A DNA stretch of 64,000 nucleotides from positions 3,782,001 to 3,846,000 of the forward strand of contig NW_025791658.1 of NCBI RefSeq assembly GCF_921293095.1, in the 5' to 3' direction. Position numbers and translations under genes: made by a program. Of this stretch, positions 33,676-44,640 are shown piece after piece (the stretch's first letter is position 1; each line of letters opens with the position of its first letter). The notes under the pieces were generated by a model. The model had not been told where the DNA came from, made no database searches, and saw only the letters and a program-made list of their open reading frames with translations. Source of the DNA: Ischnura elegans. Taxonomy: Eukaryota > Arthropoda > Insecta > Odonata > Coenagrionidae.

Positions 33676-34329
33676 AATAGCGATTTTTTCCAAGCCAGAG
33701 AAGATGATTGTCACCAAAAGCTGCTGTAACAGCATTCTCTAGACGAAAATTGTTGGTAAAAATGCAAATACGTATGGATAAGTATACGTTCATGAAACAA
33801 GAAAGATATTACCAAAAAACTTCATGAAACTTGCAATATCGCATAATACCAACTTCGCAAAACGAAAACGACATTATAACGACTTCGCCTAAATTTCGCA
33901 AATACATTTAGCATCTCGTCTTTAAATACATTAAACGTATCCTCTGTTTATAAGTAAACAGATTTATTTAAGATTTACCGGTAATAATGTGAATATTTAG
34001 TCAAGGCGTATCGTCTACAGTTTAAGCCGGTAGGACACTTTCCAATTAATTGGCTAATAAATCGACGCGTACTATTGTTAGAAATATTGGGAGTTACCAT
34101 ACGTTATTCACCTCGGCCTCCCCCACTACATCCAACCGAAACAAATACGCCTGCCGCAAGCGCACGAAATTCAAATGGCACTCTATGATTGACTGCGACT
34201 GCCTCGCTCTGAATCTAGCGATTCGATCGATGGATTTTTCTTCCTCACAGAAAATCCACTAGAATCGCTGGAACATTAATTGCTTATGCTTGGTTTCGCT
34301 AATTAGTAGGGCACCCTTCACTACTATAG
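33676..34329. other. no feature seen
   Basis: No supported gene or repeat. Confidence 0.35.
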
Positions 34330-34640
34330 CGTTGGGGTGTCTTTCCCTCGTCCCGTCACTTCCGTACCTATCCCTTCCCAAAGGCGTCGTCGGGATCCCA
34401 TCGCGGTCGCAGCGCCGGCCGCAGTCGCTAGCGTGATACGGCCTTTACGACCCATCTGCGGAAGCGTCGACGAGAAGTTGCCGAGACGCTGCTCATCAAA
34501 AGAGCATAAGTGTCACGGCCACGTTCCAAATTCCTTCCGTCATCTCAGTAGAATTGTTGAGTGTTGCCTTCAGTCGCCTCAGCTACATCATAAATCAGTC
34601 CATTTGTCTCCGTCGAAAGGTGAAGTGATTTTGATTTCAT
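34330..34640. other. CpG-dense islet
   Basis: Much richer in GC and CpG than its surroundings (CGTCGTCGGGATCCC, GCAGCGCCGGCCGCAGTCGC). A promoter or a young GC-rich repeat would both fit. No exon could be defined. Confidence 0.35.
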
Positions 34641-34879
34641 AGTTAATCGTAAAAAAATCGTCACCTGGTGTCGAGCATGGTGATGTGATTCTAGTTCTCA
34701 ATGCTCTATTCTGCGGTCAAATAAGTTCTCACGGATCAAAAAATGTCTCAATGCGACTAAAATCTCCCCAGCCATCCCACACAGCATTTCCTATCGTCCT
34801 GTTCTACCATCTTTTCATGTTCTACCATAAATGTTGTGATGGGTATAGGTGCATACTTAAGTTTTCCTGATATGATTGA

Positions 34880-35060
34880 TTGAGTTAATTTCAAGATTTC
34901 ATTTCCATGCCCTGATGTGTTAGTTGTGCTGAATTCCATTCGGAAATACCTGATGTATGTTGTACAAGTTTATTTTGTAATCTCTTTTGTATGTAATATC
35001 CATTTTTTGTTCTTAATGGACAATTTGTCCATTAACAATAAATATTATTATTATTATTCA
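34880..35060 (+). mobile_element. LINE 3' end with hairpin and (ATT)n tail
   Basis: A perfect hairpin, TTAATGGACAA/TTGTCCATTAA (35013-35035), is followed by CAATAAATATTATTATTATT. This matches the 3' architecture of the LINE at 8-11 kb with a different stem sequence. The 5' limit is uncertain. Confidence 0.65.
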
Positions 35061-35590
35061 GCTGATTGCAAAAATTATGGAAATAGGGAAATAGAATATA
35101 ATGACATTAGTAAGGTGGGCCTACAGACAAATGATTAATAATGGGGCACTGTAGTGGAGGAGAACAACCCTAATATTATGTTTGCAAAACTTAGTCTGAT
35201 ATTCAATGACATTTATGAAAAATCAACGGTAACCTTCAAGCCTATAGGGCGAAGGAAAGAAAATAAATGGATGAATGAAACTATCTACAAATTAATATTA
35301 GAAAGAGATAAGGCCTTTAAAAGTGGAAAAGTAGCCCTAGAAATAATTTTATCAAAGAAAATTATAAAACCATAGGAAATAAAACAGTGAAACTTATTAG
35401 GAAAGCAAAAATTGATCACTTTAATACCAAGGTATCAAAAATACAAGATAATAGGACACTTTGGAATGAAATTAATAGAGTGACAGGTAGGAATATTAGC
35501 AGATGTAATGATGATACTATATTTAGCCACTTAGTTAATGCTTTTAATGACAATTATCAATTTTTAAGGCTATTTTGGCTCTCATAAACT
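35061..35590 (+). pseudogene. LINE ORF2 fragment, EN-RT connector
   Basis: Successive frames give a string typical of the region between endonuclease and reverse transcriptase: NKWMNETIYKLILERDKAF, KLIRKAKIDHFNTKV, LWNEINRVTG and a final FNDNY. A +1 shift near 35375 separates the first two parts. It follows directly on another LINE's 3' tail, so it is either a separate truncated insertion or a rearranged piece. Confidence 0.75.
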
Positions 35591-36202
35591 TGATAAAAGA
35601 TTAAGGAAGAAGTTATGAAAAGTGAAAATGTCACGGTATATTTTTTAATTTTTTATTCCCTTACTACAGAATCCACCTTGTATCAGCCATATTATATCGG
35701 GATATCGAACAAATATTATAATTGCATGTACATAAACCACCAAATCCTGATTAGGAAAAAGGTACCCAGGTGGGACTTGAATCCTAGACTTTAAATTTGA
35801 CAGGTGAGGACTTTTCCCCGTTACTACCGAGGCCAGGGAAACTATGATAATTCTTATTTGTAAACTCTAGTACTATGATACATATCCATAAATTATAAAC
35901 TATGATAGGTAATATATTATGTTTTAATGCCTTTTAATTACGTTGTGGGCTAAAAAACTTCTAAATGGACAATTTCAAAAAGCGTCAGTTTATCATTGAT
36001 CTTATAACACCTTAATTTTTATAATCTCTTTTTTACACTTAGTATGTTTTAAATAAGGAAAATTATGAAGAGGTAGACTTAATAATTGCAGAAAAACGTT
36101 TGTTCAAGTGATTGGCGTCTTTTTTATTGAATATTTTATTTACAATGGACGGTGAGAAGATCCCATAAGTTCGGGGCCCTCTGAGATCACCGACCAGTCG
36201 AC
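35591..36202. other. no feature seen
   Basis: AT-rich; nothing supported. Confidence 0.35.
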
Positions 36203-36205
36203 CTG

Positions 36206-37683
36206 GGGCCGTATTCTGTAACTCCAAACCGATCGGTGCGGCACCGATTCGTCGGGTGCGACGTTACACCGACTCCCGGCAAGAAGTGGTGCGATTCTGT
36301 ATGAACCCGATCGGTGGGGCACCGACGTGAGGACGGGAGATCGTTGGTAGCCGTACCGACAGCAAGAAGGTGTCGGTACGGCCACCGACTAGTTGGTTTC
36401 ATGAACGGTGCGCAATGTCCGTTTTATTTTGTTTTTACCTCATCACCGAGTAAATAATGAGGTTTGGTGCAATGTTATCTTTTTCTGTCCCTTCGAATAC
36501 GCCTCTATAATTCATGGTGTCATCATCTATATTGATTACCTTGACAGAAATCTAAGATATTGGTTAATAAACACGAGGTTTGCTGACATATAATGACTTT
36601 CTCTCATTTATGTTACCACTTTCACTAGCAATTGGCTTTATTTCTCTCCATCATCATTTATTTGCTCCTTTGACATAAAATATATATTTTTTAAATTAAA
36701 TATGAGTTTTTTAGAAATGTTATCACTTTATCTCACTCTGAATAGGCAACTATTATTCCACTCAATCATCATTTGGCGTTTCTCTCGGCATAGAAATAAG
36801 ATCTTTTCATTTAAGCACGAAGTTTGCCAAAACGGTATCAGTTTCTTTCATTTGTAATAGGCAACTATATTTCATTTTATCGTCAGCCATTGATTCCCTT
36901 GACGATAAAAGAAGATATTTGTTAATAAGTATGAGGTTTGTCGCAATATTATCATTTTCTCTCACTTTGAATGCGCAACTTAAACATATGTATTTCACCC
37001 AATCACAATTTCTTTACTTCCTCGTCATTACACTTCTTTTAATTACACCCAATTCCATATTTTTATAACAATTTCCTAACTTGTTCCTCTAATATGACAT
37101 TTACATTTGCTTTTGAATCCTACGTTCACGTTCCATGGTATTTTATTTTCGTCTGCTACGGTGCCAATGGCATAACCTTCCGTTGATAACATTGAGATGG
37201 AACTTACTTAATGACAACTATATTACTAAATCATGAATAAATAGCAATATACGGAACCAATATTTGAAATAAACTACGATCTCGAGGATAGTTTCAATAA
37301 TTATTCCAGCAACAACAATCTCCATCACATACAAACTTTATTGTGATGTTGTAATATTGTTTCCTTCGATTCTGTAGGTACAGCATTACTACCACACATT
37401 ATATAAGCATTGTTAACAACTTATCCAATATTGATTATCCTAATCTAGCAATAAGTCGTAATTTCCGCAAATAAAAAGATTGAGAATGACGACAACAAAC
37501 TGTGCCAATGAGTCTTCACTTGTTTTTACCCTTCTTTCATTGGTGGAGACACGTTAGATGACTTCTAACTTCGGATATATTCGGATTTTCCCTGTTTGGG
37601 AAGGAGGGGGAACCGTACCGACTGGTTTGAAACCAACGACCTTACAGAATCGCTGTAAGTGCCGTCGCGACAGAATACGGCCC
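36206..37683. mobile_element. Harbinger-like element with internal tandem repeats
   Basis: 1478 bp with inverted ends GGGCCGTATTCTGTAAC and (complement) GGGCCGTATTCTGTCGC, and CTG directly on both sides (36203-36205, 37684-37686). Subterminal regions are rich in CCGATCGGTG and CCGTACCGAC words. No transposase frame. GGGCC ends and 3-bp duplications suggest PIF/Harbinger, although CTG is not the usual TWA. Confidence 0.7.
36458..37040. repeat. degenerate ~115-127-bp tandem repeat
   Basis: Units starting ATGAGGTTTG.. (near 36460, 36575, 36702, 36818 and 36931) run through TTATC.TTTTCTCTC, GCAACTAT and TCATCAT words. They form the body of the Harbinger-like element. Confidence 0.7.
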
Positions 37684-37804
37684 CTGGACAGACAATCCAT
37701 GATAACACTGTTCCTCCTAACAAGGATTTTAACAATCTCATTGCTCCCTATATCCATGACTTTATGCCCTCGGTATCTCACTAGAATTTTCTATGCCATG
37801 ATGA

Positions 37805-37852
37805 TTAATTCAATTAATAAATTATTATTTATTAATTTATTAATTGAATTAA
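37805..37852. repeat. perfect 20-bp-arm AT palindrome
   Basis: TTAATTCAATTAATAAATTA (37805-37824) pairs perfectly with 37833-37852 across an 8-bp loop. Confidence 0.85.
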
Positions 37853-37867
37853 TTTAATTATTTATAA

Positions 37868-37985
37868 TAAACGTGCAGCCAGGACAACATGGAGGAATAT
37901 GGAACAAAGCGGTAGTCAGAACAATATACGACAGAAGCAAGACCACAGCTGTATGCTCTTGCCGGCGCAGACCAAGCTCTAGACC
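37868..37985 (+). repeat. direct repeat, left copy
   Basis: ~115 bp, nearly identical to 38571-38686 (GGAACAAAGCGGTAGTCAG, ACGACAGAAGCAAGACCAC). The two copies are 703 bp apart with unrelated sequence between. Confidence 0.85.
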
Positions 37986-38570
37986 CTTAGTCATGGAGGT
38001 TTCTCACTAAACCAGTTTTCGCTTAGCGAGTTTTTACTGTAACTGGGATACGAATTCATTTTCCCACGTTCTACACAGAAAATTCGTCAACATTACCCGT
38101 GGTTTAAATACAGCTATATTATCAAGTAATACCTTGAAAATTATGTAGCAGTATCTATATCATAGTTAGTGCTAAGATATATGGCGTGGGAAATAAAAGT
38201 TCAATATTTTTTCCTCAAATCATTGTTTTATTAAGTTTCAAAAACCCATAATATACAGCAAATGAAAAAAACACCTTTTGACAGTCATTTTTCTTTCGGG
38301 ATTTGGATCATAAATGTAGGAAGTGAAATTCAAGCGATCGGAAACGTGGGCCGTTGAAAGAGCTCGATCAGGAAATAATGGAATCCTCACGATCCAGAAA
38401 ATCAAACTCACACAAAGTGTTTGAAAGTAGTTGAGAAGAAAGGGTACTATGGAGAACAACATGGTAACTGGTACGATTTGGCCCTGTTCCGCAGCGTTTG
38501 TTTGAACGATAACTCAACAGCTTTGGGTAAACGCGCAATAGCACTGCAAAGGTCAAGACCACGACCAGGT

Positions 38571-38686
38571 ACGTGCTGCCAGGACAACATGGAGGGATAT
38601 GGAACAAAGCGGTAGTCAGAACAATATACGACAGAAGCAAGACCACAGCTGTATGCTCTGACCGGCGCAGACCAAGCTCTAGACCC
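38571..38686 (+). repeat. direct repeat, right copy
   Basis: Partner of 37868-37985. Here the sequence continues into CGCTTGCCGTTGCAGCG, so the right copy may be the source. Confidence 0.85.
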
Positions 38687-38873
38687 GCTTGCCGTTGCAG
38701 CGTGGCTGCTATCAGCTGATATGGGACAACGGGCAGTATTGCAGAATGCTGTATGCGACCATATATATATATACAACTATTCAATAGGCTCATAAGAATA
38801 TTTTTTGCTTCTCTCCCGTACAGGCTGGTAGCTAAAATAATGTAATCCCGTGGCCAAATGGTTAATACGGCCC

Positions 38874-39249
38874 TTAGTTCCCTGCATACATTTCACCTAA
38901 ACGTTCCCACACAGATTTTCCCGCTTCCAGCTTCTTCCCCAGGCTAATCGAGGAAGGGAATGGGGGCCCATCAGGACACTCTTTTGTGGGGTTATGCCTG
39001 GATGCATTGTACTTGAGAACCATTCGCAAGAATACAAAGTTGAAGGCTAATATAATCGCCGTGATGATCCACCTGTAGTCTGCCAACGGATGTCCGCCGT
39101 CCAATAGAAATGGCCATGATAGGGCTATAATCAAGGTTTCAAAGTGGTAAATGGCGTCGTCGTAAAAGTCAACGCGCCAAATATTCAGGACATATGGCGT
39201 GATGAAAAGGCGATGGACTGGCCACAGCGGATACGATTCCGTAAGATCC
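38874..39249 (-). CDS. XK-related-like membrane protein, terminal exon
   Basis: Acceptor TCTCCAAATAG precedes the exon. One base completes the arginine codon begun in the previous exon, then 124 codons run to a TAA at 38874. It starts DLTESYPLWPVHRLF, has two hydrophobic segments (around FETLIIALSWPFLL and IITAIILAFNFVFLRMVL) and a charged tail ending EMYAGN. In XK-related proteins, phospholipid scramblases or scramblase-like proteins of the plasma membrane, the last membrane segments and a cytosolic tail lie here. The strongest family resemblance is in the two upstream exons. A possible polyadenylation signal (AATAAA on minus) lies at 38232-38227, about 640 bases past the stop. Confidence 0.7.
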
Positions 39250-40377
39250 CTATTTGGAGAGAAAAGAGAGGAAGAAGAGAAAGAATTATAAATCACATGT
39301 TTTTACAGGGCTAAATTTGGGAGAAGGGAGTCCCACCGTTTCAAGATGTTGCAATTTGTAACGGAATGATAGAAAATGCAAGTTACACAATTTTCAGTAA
39401 ATTTATTAGTAATGTACCAAACTGAGGCCGTCGCCTTCCTAAATGCACGCAGAGCTGGGCGCGCAATTTCTGTTTCCAACGACACTGCTCAGCGTGCCTC
39501 TGGTTTTATTCACAGCTGCATTGACAACACCAACGAAGTGTTTTTTTTTATCAGCAGCGTCAATCATTCATTAATGTCATTATTGAGAAATACATGTTTA
39601 CCAAATACAACCCAGATTCACTACGAACCCCCATATACATGATATTTTTTCCGTTTTTCCAATATTATAAGATTTGCCTCCATATTGACAGACGGCTCAT
39701 GCTTGGTGGGTTGCCCTGAATTAGTGAGTGACTCAAGGTCCGTGCCTCTAGTGCCCCCCTTCGATCCGGCCCTACTGCTTGAGATATAATGCATTCTTCG
39801 AAACCAATGGCTGAGTTGAAATATAACTAGTACTGTAGCATGCCCTGTATATGTATAAAAAAATAATGCCAGTAAATATTTAAAATCCAACGAAAAAAGG
39901 CAATTTTGTTATAATTATTTGGAAAAACTCGGTGAATTTCTCTCTTAAAATTTAAGGCAACGCAGTACATGTAACTCCTGCATGTACTTGCCAATACTGA
40001 AAAATAATTATATTAAAAACCATGATGACGATGGTGATTATTACAACAACAATAGCAGCAAAAAAAGATAAATTTAAATTGTCATTCATCTCTCGTACAA
40101 TAAAGAATGGCCAGGGTATTTCAATTTATGGAAATAACTGCGTCACTCGCTAGGACGAACCTTTGAGTTTGTTTTCCCTGCATGTCTCTAATTTACATGA
40201 ATTCGCTACAGGAATGCTAACTACCTATTGGCAAGTATGTCCTTGCATGAATTTGCACACATAATTTAATAATATTCATGGTATTTCTATTACCGTGTAG
40301 TGTGCACATGGCGGCCCTCTTGCATGCTGGATGTTGATCATCTATCAACCCCTGTCAAACACCTTAGACGTGATATA
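39250..40377 (-). other. intron of the XK-related-like gene
   Basis: First part of a ~12.7-kb intron. No repeat or coding signal supported here. Confidence 0.45.
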
Positions 40378-40512
40378 TGGTGAAGAGTTTTCGGGATCGC
40401 CACCGGGTCAGGAACTGCATATCTGCCGACGTTTCGATGACCGAGTCGGACATCGAAACGTCGGCAGATATGGAGTTCCTGACCCGGTGGCGATCCCGAG
40501 AACTCTTCACCA
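40378..40512. repeat. near-perfect hairpin, ~62-bp arms
   Basis: From TGGTGAAGAGTTTTCGGG to CCCGAGAACTCTTCACCA. The arms differ at only a few positions and the centre is ~11 bp (ACCGAGTCGGA). Each arm holds CGACGTTTCGATG or its complement and CCACCGGGTCAGGAACT. A diverged single-arm relative is at 13375-13490. The coding frames through it are mirror images and are not genes. Confidence 0.92.
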
Positions 40513-41232
40513 AGTCCATTCGACGGGAAAGCACGAAATCTTTCTTCACCCTAGAGGTGGCTCGCTAGATATTATGTACATGTAGCATGAACAACACCTA
40601 GAAAACAGCAAGAACAATATAAATATCCGATTTACGGATCCCCGAACACAAGGGTTCCAGGGAAAGTCAGGTCGCAGAATGCTATTCATCGCCAAATAGG
40701 AGAGACTACATTTAATAAACTAATCCGAATATTGTTGAAGCTATAAAAAATGGAATTGAAGTTTATATGTAGCAGTGTGATTCAGATGTGCCGCTGCGAC
40801 GCCAGTTTGAGAACCATTGTTATTTAAAGTTATGCATGTAACGAAGCAGCCAACAAAATGGAACCTTAAATATAGCAATTAGAAGAGAATATTGGAAATG
40901 TTTCTTAAATAAATTAAGGCAGTGAAAAGGGTATACCCTGGAATAAATCTTTTAGTGTCACGCACGCAGTTGTACTTAGACCTACATGTATTGTTGTAAC
41001 CGCTCTCAATTCGTCCAAGTAATTTGAAATTTTTCCCTCCTGCCTCAGCACACACCAGTCACGGTGGCCTAGGTATCATGAATTCGTTCTCTACATGTAT
41101 TCTTATCTGTGGCAAGGGGAGTGTGACAAAACAGAATCTCAGATTTCAATCAAACTTCGTGGTGTTTTAGTCGATCGGAAGCTATCCATGAATCAAATAT
41201 TTGAAATAAATGAAACATGCTTAATATCGCAG
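40513..41232. other. intronic, no feature seen
   Basis: No supported element. Confidence 0.35.
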
Positions 41233-41375
41233 ACTCTACCCGGGTTCTCTCTCAACCTCTTCAGTGCTGTCGATGGAAATACATGTAACCATTTATGAAA
41301 CAGTAAGTCCCAACGTCCAGTGGCGAGGGGTGGAGGGTTCGGACCCCTTACGCTCCTGAAAATATAAAAACACAA
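41233..41375 (+). repeat. dispersed repeat, partner of 33534-33675
   Basis: Same order and ~93% identity over ~140 bp. The similarity includes GTCCCAACGTCCAGTGGCG and fades after GACCCCTTACG. Confidence 0.8.
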
Positions 41376-41604
41376 TAGCATCGCTTCATCTTAAAATAAC
41401 GCATAGCATTGAAATACCTTCAATTTACAGAAGATTTCTTTGAAAAGTGAAGTTTTAACGATTGTGAAAAGCGTTTAAAATAGTTCAAAACCCTTTGCTT
41501 GCTATCCTGCTTTTCAAAAATATTCCACCAAAGAAGTCCCCCCCTTAACCCAGACGAAAGTCCTGGGAACGACAGTGCCAAGGTCTCAGGGCGAATCTCA
41601 CGCA

Positions 41605-41885
41605 AGTTTAAGAATAAATATCTTTAGCGGCGACACGGAGAACATAATTTTAGTGCCCCACTCTATTTCCCAGTCTGACGGAAGCAATAAATTGAGAGAG
41701 ATATTTTTCCCACGGGTCGACGTGGAAATTCGTTTTTCCCCCAAACCATAAGAAGTTGAATAAATTTTATTCATAATTTCGTTAGAGCAATTTCTTTTTA
41801 TTTGTAAGCGTCTGGTGCCCTAAAACCCCCTGCCACACGCCTTTTAGGTGGCTTGCGGGGTAGTATGTAAATGTAGATGAATTTT
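41605..41885 (+). mobile_element. LINE family C, 3' end
   Basis: Matches 18950-19243: GGCGACACGGAGAACATA, AGAGAGATATTTT, CCCCCTGCCACACGCC, GGTGGCTTGCGGGGTA, then ATGTAGATGA. Only the last ~280 bp of the element remain. Confidence 0.8.
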
Positions 41886-41934
41886 CCCGCGAAACTTCCA
41901 AAATGGATGACTGAATATAGAGGTGTAGCCAGGA

Positions 41935-42178
41935 TTTTCGTTTGGAGGGGGGTCAAAAAAAAGGAGGCGAAAAGTTTGTAAAAACAGAGAACTAAGTTGA
42001 TGGTTTTAAACTAAATTTAACACTTTTCATTATAATAAAAATTCATTTGTCAAATAAATCTTTAGTGAATTCATTATTTTTCAGTGTTTTGTTTTCTCAT
42101 ATGAAGCAAAGATACTGTGTTTTTATATTTTTTGGGAGGGAGGGGACCCCCTGCACCACCCCCTTGCTACGGCACTGA
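41935..42178 (+). mobile_element. hAT-like MITE, another family
   Basis: Ends AGAGGTGTAGCCAGGATTT and (complement) AGTGCCGTAGCAAGGGGG share the GTAGC.AGG core. G-runs and C-runs sit just inside the ends. The target duplication is ambiguous (GACTGAAT / GACTCGAG). Confidence 0.5.
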
Positions 42179-42586
42179 CTCGAGGTGAGAACACAATGCT
42201 CACTCCGAGTCCCGGTTCACGTGGTGTCTTCTGGCCTCCTGCCGCGCGCTGCCGCCAAAAACCGTTGATGTGCTCTCCGATCGACGAGTTTGAGTCAGAC
42301 CTGTGTGCTGACGACATTTTTGGCGGTGATGGCTACTGACCATCTTCCGACCCGGTTGCCGTGGAATTTGCGGCAGGGATCGAGTAAAATGTAACAACGT
42401 TATATCCAGGAGTGTTTTTTTAAAACGACGCAATATCTACGAGATGATGCCATGAAGGAACTCGATTCAATGTCAAATGCAAATGGCAGAAAAGTCAAGA
42501 CACAAAATTCATTATCGGTAAATATAGATCATTGACGATCTTTGGTAGTGTTTTAATTACCGTAGTTAATTCATACTTGTGAACTG

Positions 42587-42627
42587 CACCGCCACCAGTA
42601 CATAGTGAAAATGTACTGGTGGCGGTG
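42587..42627. repeat. perfect 17-bp-arm hairpin
   Basis: CACCGCCACCAGTACAT, a 7-base loop AGTGAAA, then its exact complement. Not followed by a T-run. No partner elsewhere was noticed. Confidence 0.85.
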
Positions 42628-43784
42628 GTTTAGCTTTTTCGCGCCCAAGGAGTCCCAGAAAAAAAGCGGTAAGTCTCGGCGGAGCATTTCAACGGCGTTC
42701 GGCAGTAAATGTACGAATTTTGCCATCGAAAGGGCAACTCTGCGGTTTCAATATTAAAAAGTCCTAATATCGCACCTATGTCGCATTTATTCACGTGCAC
42801 CGCATAAATATAGCATTTGTCGCATACGCGATTTTCACGTGTCTCTAACTATATATAATCATTCCCTGTTCCATCCCTACCCCGTCTCACCAACAGGCCT
42901 TTTTAGGCCAACCAGCTTAATTTATCTCTGTTTCTGGGGGGAAAATGCTAGGTTATTCACCTAATTGGCCGGAAGATGTCCCTATTTCATTTAGAAAATG
43001 GATGAAACGCGCGAGGATAAATGAAGAATGAGACCAAACGCAACGCATCTCTGGCTGCATTTAAGTTTTATGCTCTATTTAGGTGAAGTAAAAATTTTTA
43101 GTCACACCAAGGCTGAACCATTGTTCAGCATTGCACAAAGAGAACAATTTTCAGAGGAACAGGCGTAGCATGAGCACGCTCAAACAAGACGACAGGGACT
43201 GGAAACGAAAAGCACATGCTCGTCTAGCTTTTTTTTAATAATAAAACGTTGTGGATGCGTTATACGAACGTTGCGAGGAGTATGGGATGAGGATTAATCA
43301 CAAGAAACTTAGGTTATGCGGTTTCGGGTTCTCCATGCTTCTCACAATGGTTAATGGAAAGGTGAGCATAACTGCTATATAAATGAAATGAACTACTCTT
43401 TCATTCTTGATAGCATGAAATAATAACTTTAGGTCTGCAATGCATTGACTGAGACGGGAAGCATGACATGCTTTGTCTGTGGAGCAAAAATTTAGGAAAT
43501 GAATCGAATTCTAGAATTGAAAAACCAACCTGTAAAAGGGAGATATCGGAAATTTGGCATTTCCACATTGCACTGCTACATAAGATTTTTGAATGTTTTC
43601 TATATATTTCATACATATTGGATTTTAAAAAGTGGCAGGTAGGTTGTAATTTCAGTGAAAGAGAACTTTTTCTTTTACTCTATGAAAATTACTTATCATA
43701 TCATTCAGTATAACTTTCTCAATCAGGCCCGCGAAGAGCAAAAGCAACTATTATTAAACCGAAGAGGTTTAAAGTAGAAATGGG
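42628..43784. other. intronic, no feature seen
   Basis: Opposed frames at 43401-43713 are fortuitous. Confidence 0.35.
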
Positions 43785-44640
43785 TTTGATTGTTGATGTG
43801 ACGAAACAAGGTGCTGGAACTACAAACGACGGCAATACTGCTCGACGTTTCTTTAAAAATCCCACTCTGTCATCAGAAATATTAGGTAAAAACATTTTAA
43901 TTCGTATTATGAAGAAAAAGCAGGTGTGACTTTACAACATCGATTGGCGTTTCTGTCAACAGCTGCCTTATAATTTTAGCTTAGTCTCTTATGCTTAATT
44001 TGCAGATATTGATGAAGAGCTTATCAAAAGATTTTCAACGACAAGGAGCGGCCGCGGATGGCGCGGCACGGTAAAAACATCGATTTTATTTTGTCTGTTG
44101 CGAACGGTCGCAGATTATTTCTGTGGATGGAGACTCTAAAAGACTTGATGCAATTACGAAGTAAATGTCTGAGAGCAGCTCGGTGTCCTTCTTTTTATAT
44201 AGCCACACACGGGCAAAAATGTTACAAAAATTAGCGTCCGCCATTTTGTACTGCATCGACGATAAATATTACAAGACAGTGAAGAAATCAGGTTACAACA
44301 AAAGGAAAATAAATGTAGTAATAATGTGTCATAGCTTTTATACGATAAATTTGCTTAAAATGATTCACTATCCAACATCCGTCGAGTACGGCAATTCCCG
44401 TGGCCAGCAGCCAGCTCCGGGCGGTGCCGCACGTTCGAAAAATCGATCTTATTTTCGGCGTCGCAGGTGATCGCGGCTGTACTTCCGATTATCATAATCT
44501 ATATACTTTGTTGTATATGTGGTGTAAATATCTCGATCCTTTTTTTAAAATCCTACATAAACACAAAAATTCGACGAAAAACAGGGTCCGCCATTTTGTA
44601 TCGTATTGATCACACAAACCACTACTAAGTCGTGAAAGTT
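43785..44640. repeat. short direct duplications, probable DNA-element debris
   Basis: Near 44080/44440 ATCGAT.TTATTTT is followed by related GTCGC words, and GTCCGCCATTTTGTA occurs at 44237 and 44587, a spacing of about 350 bp. Read on minus, 43885-43830 contains CTGATGA and, 18 bases on, GAAACGTCG. This is a variant of the motif seen at 13.4 kb. Confidence 0.45.

Noticed and set aside
38368..38793. 141-codon minus frame
   Set aside because: It covers the right copy of a 115-bp direct repeat, whose left copy has no matching frame, and other frames overlap it.
40331..40585. Overlapping frames of 61-84 codons on both strands
   Set aside because: They are mirror translations of the two arms of the 40378-40512 hairpin.
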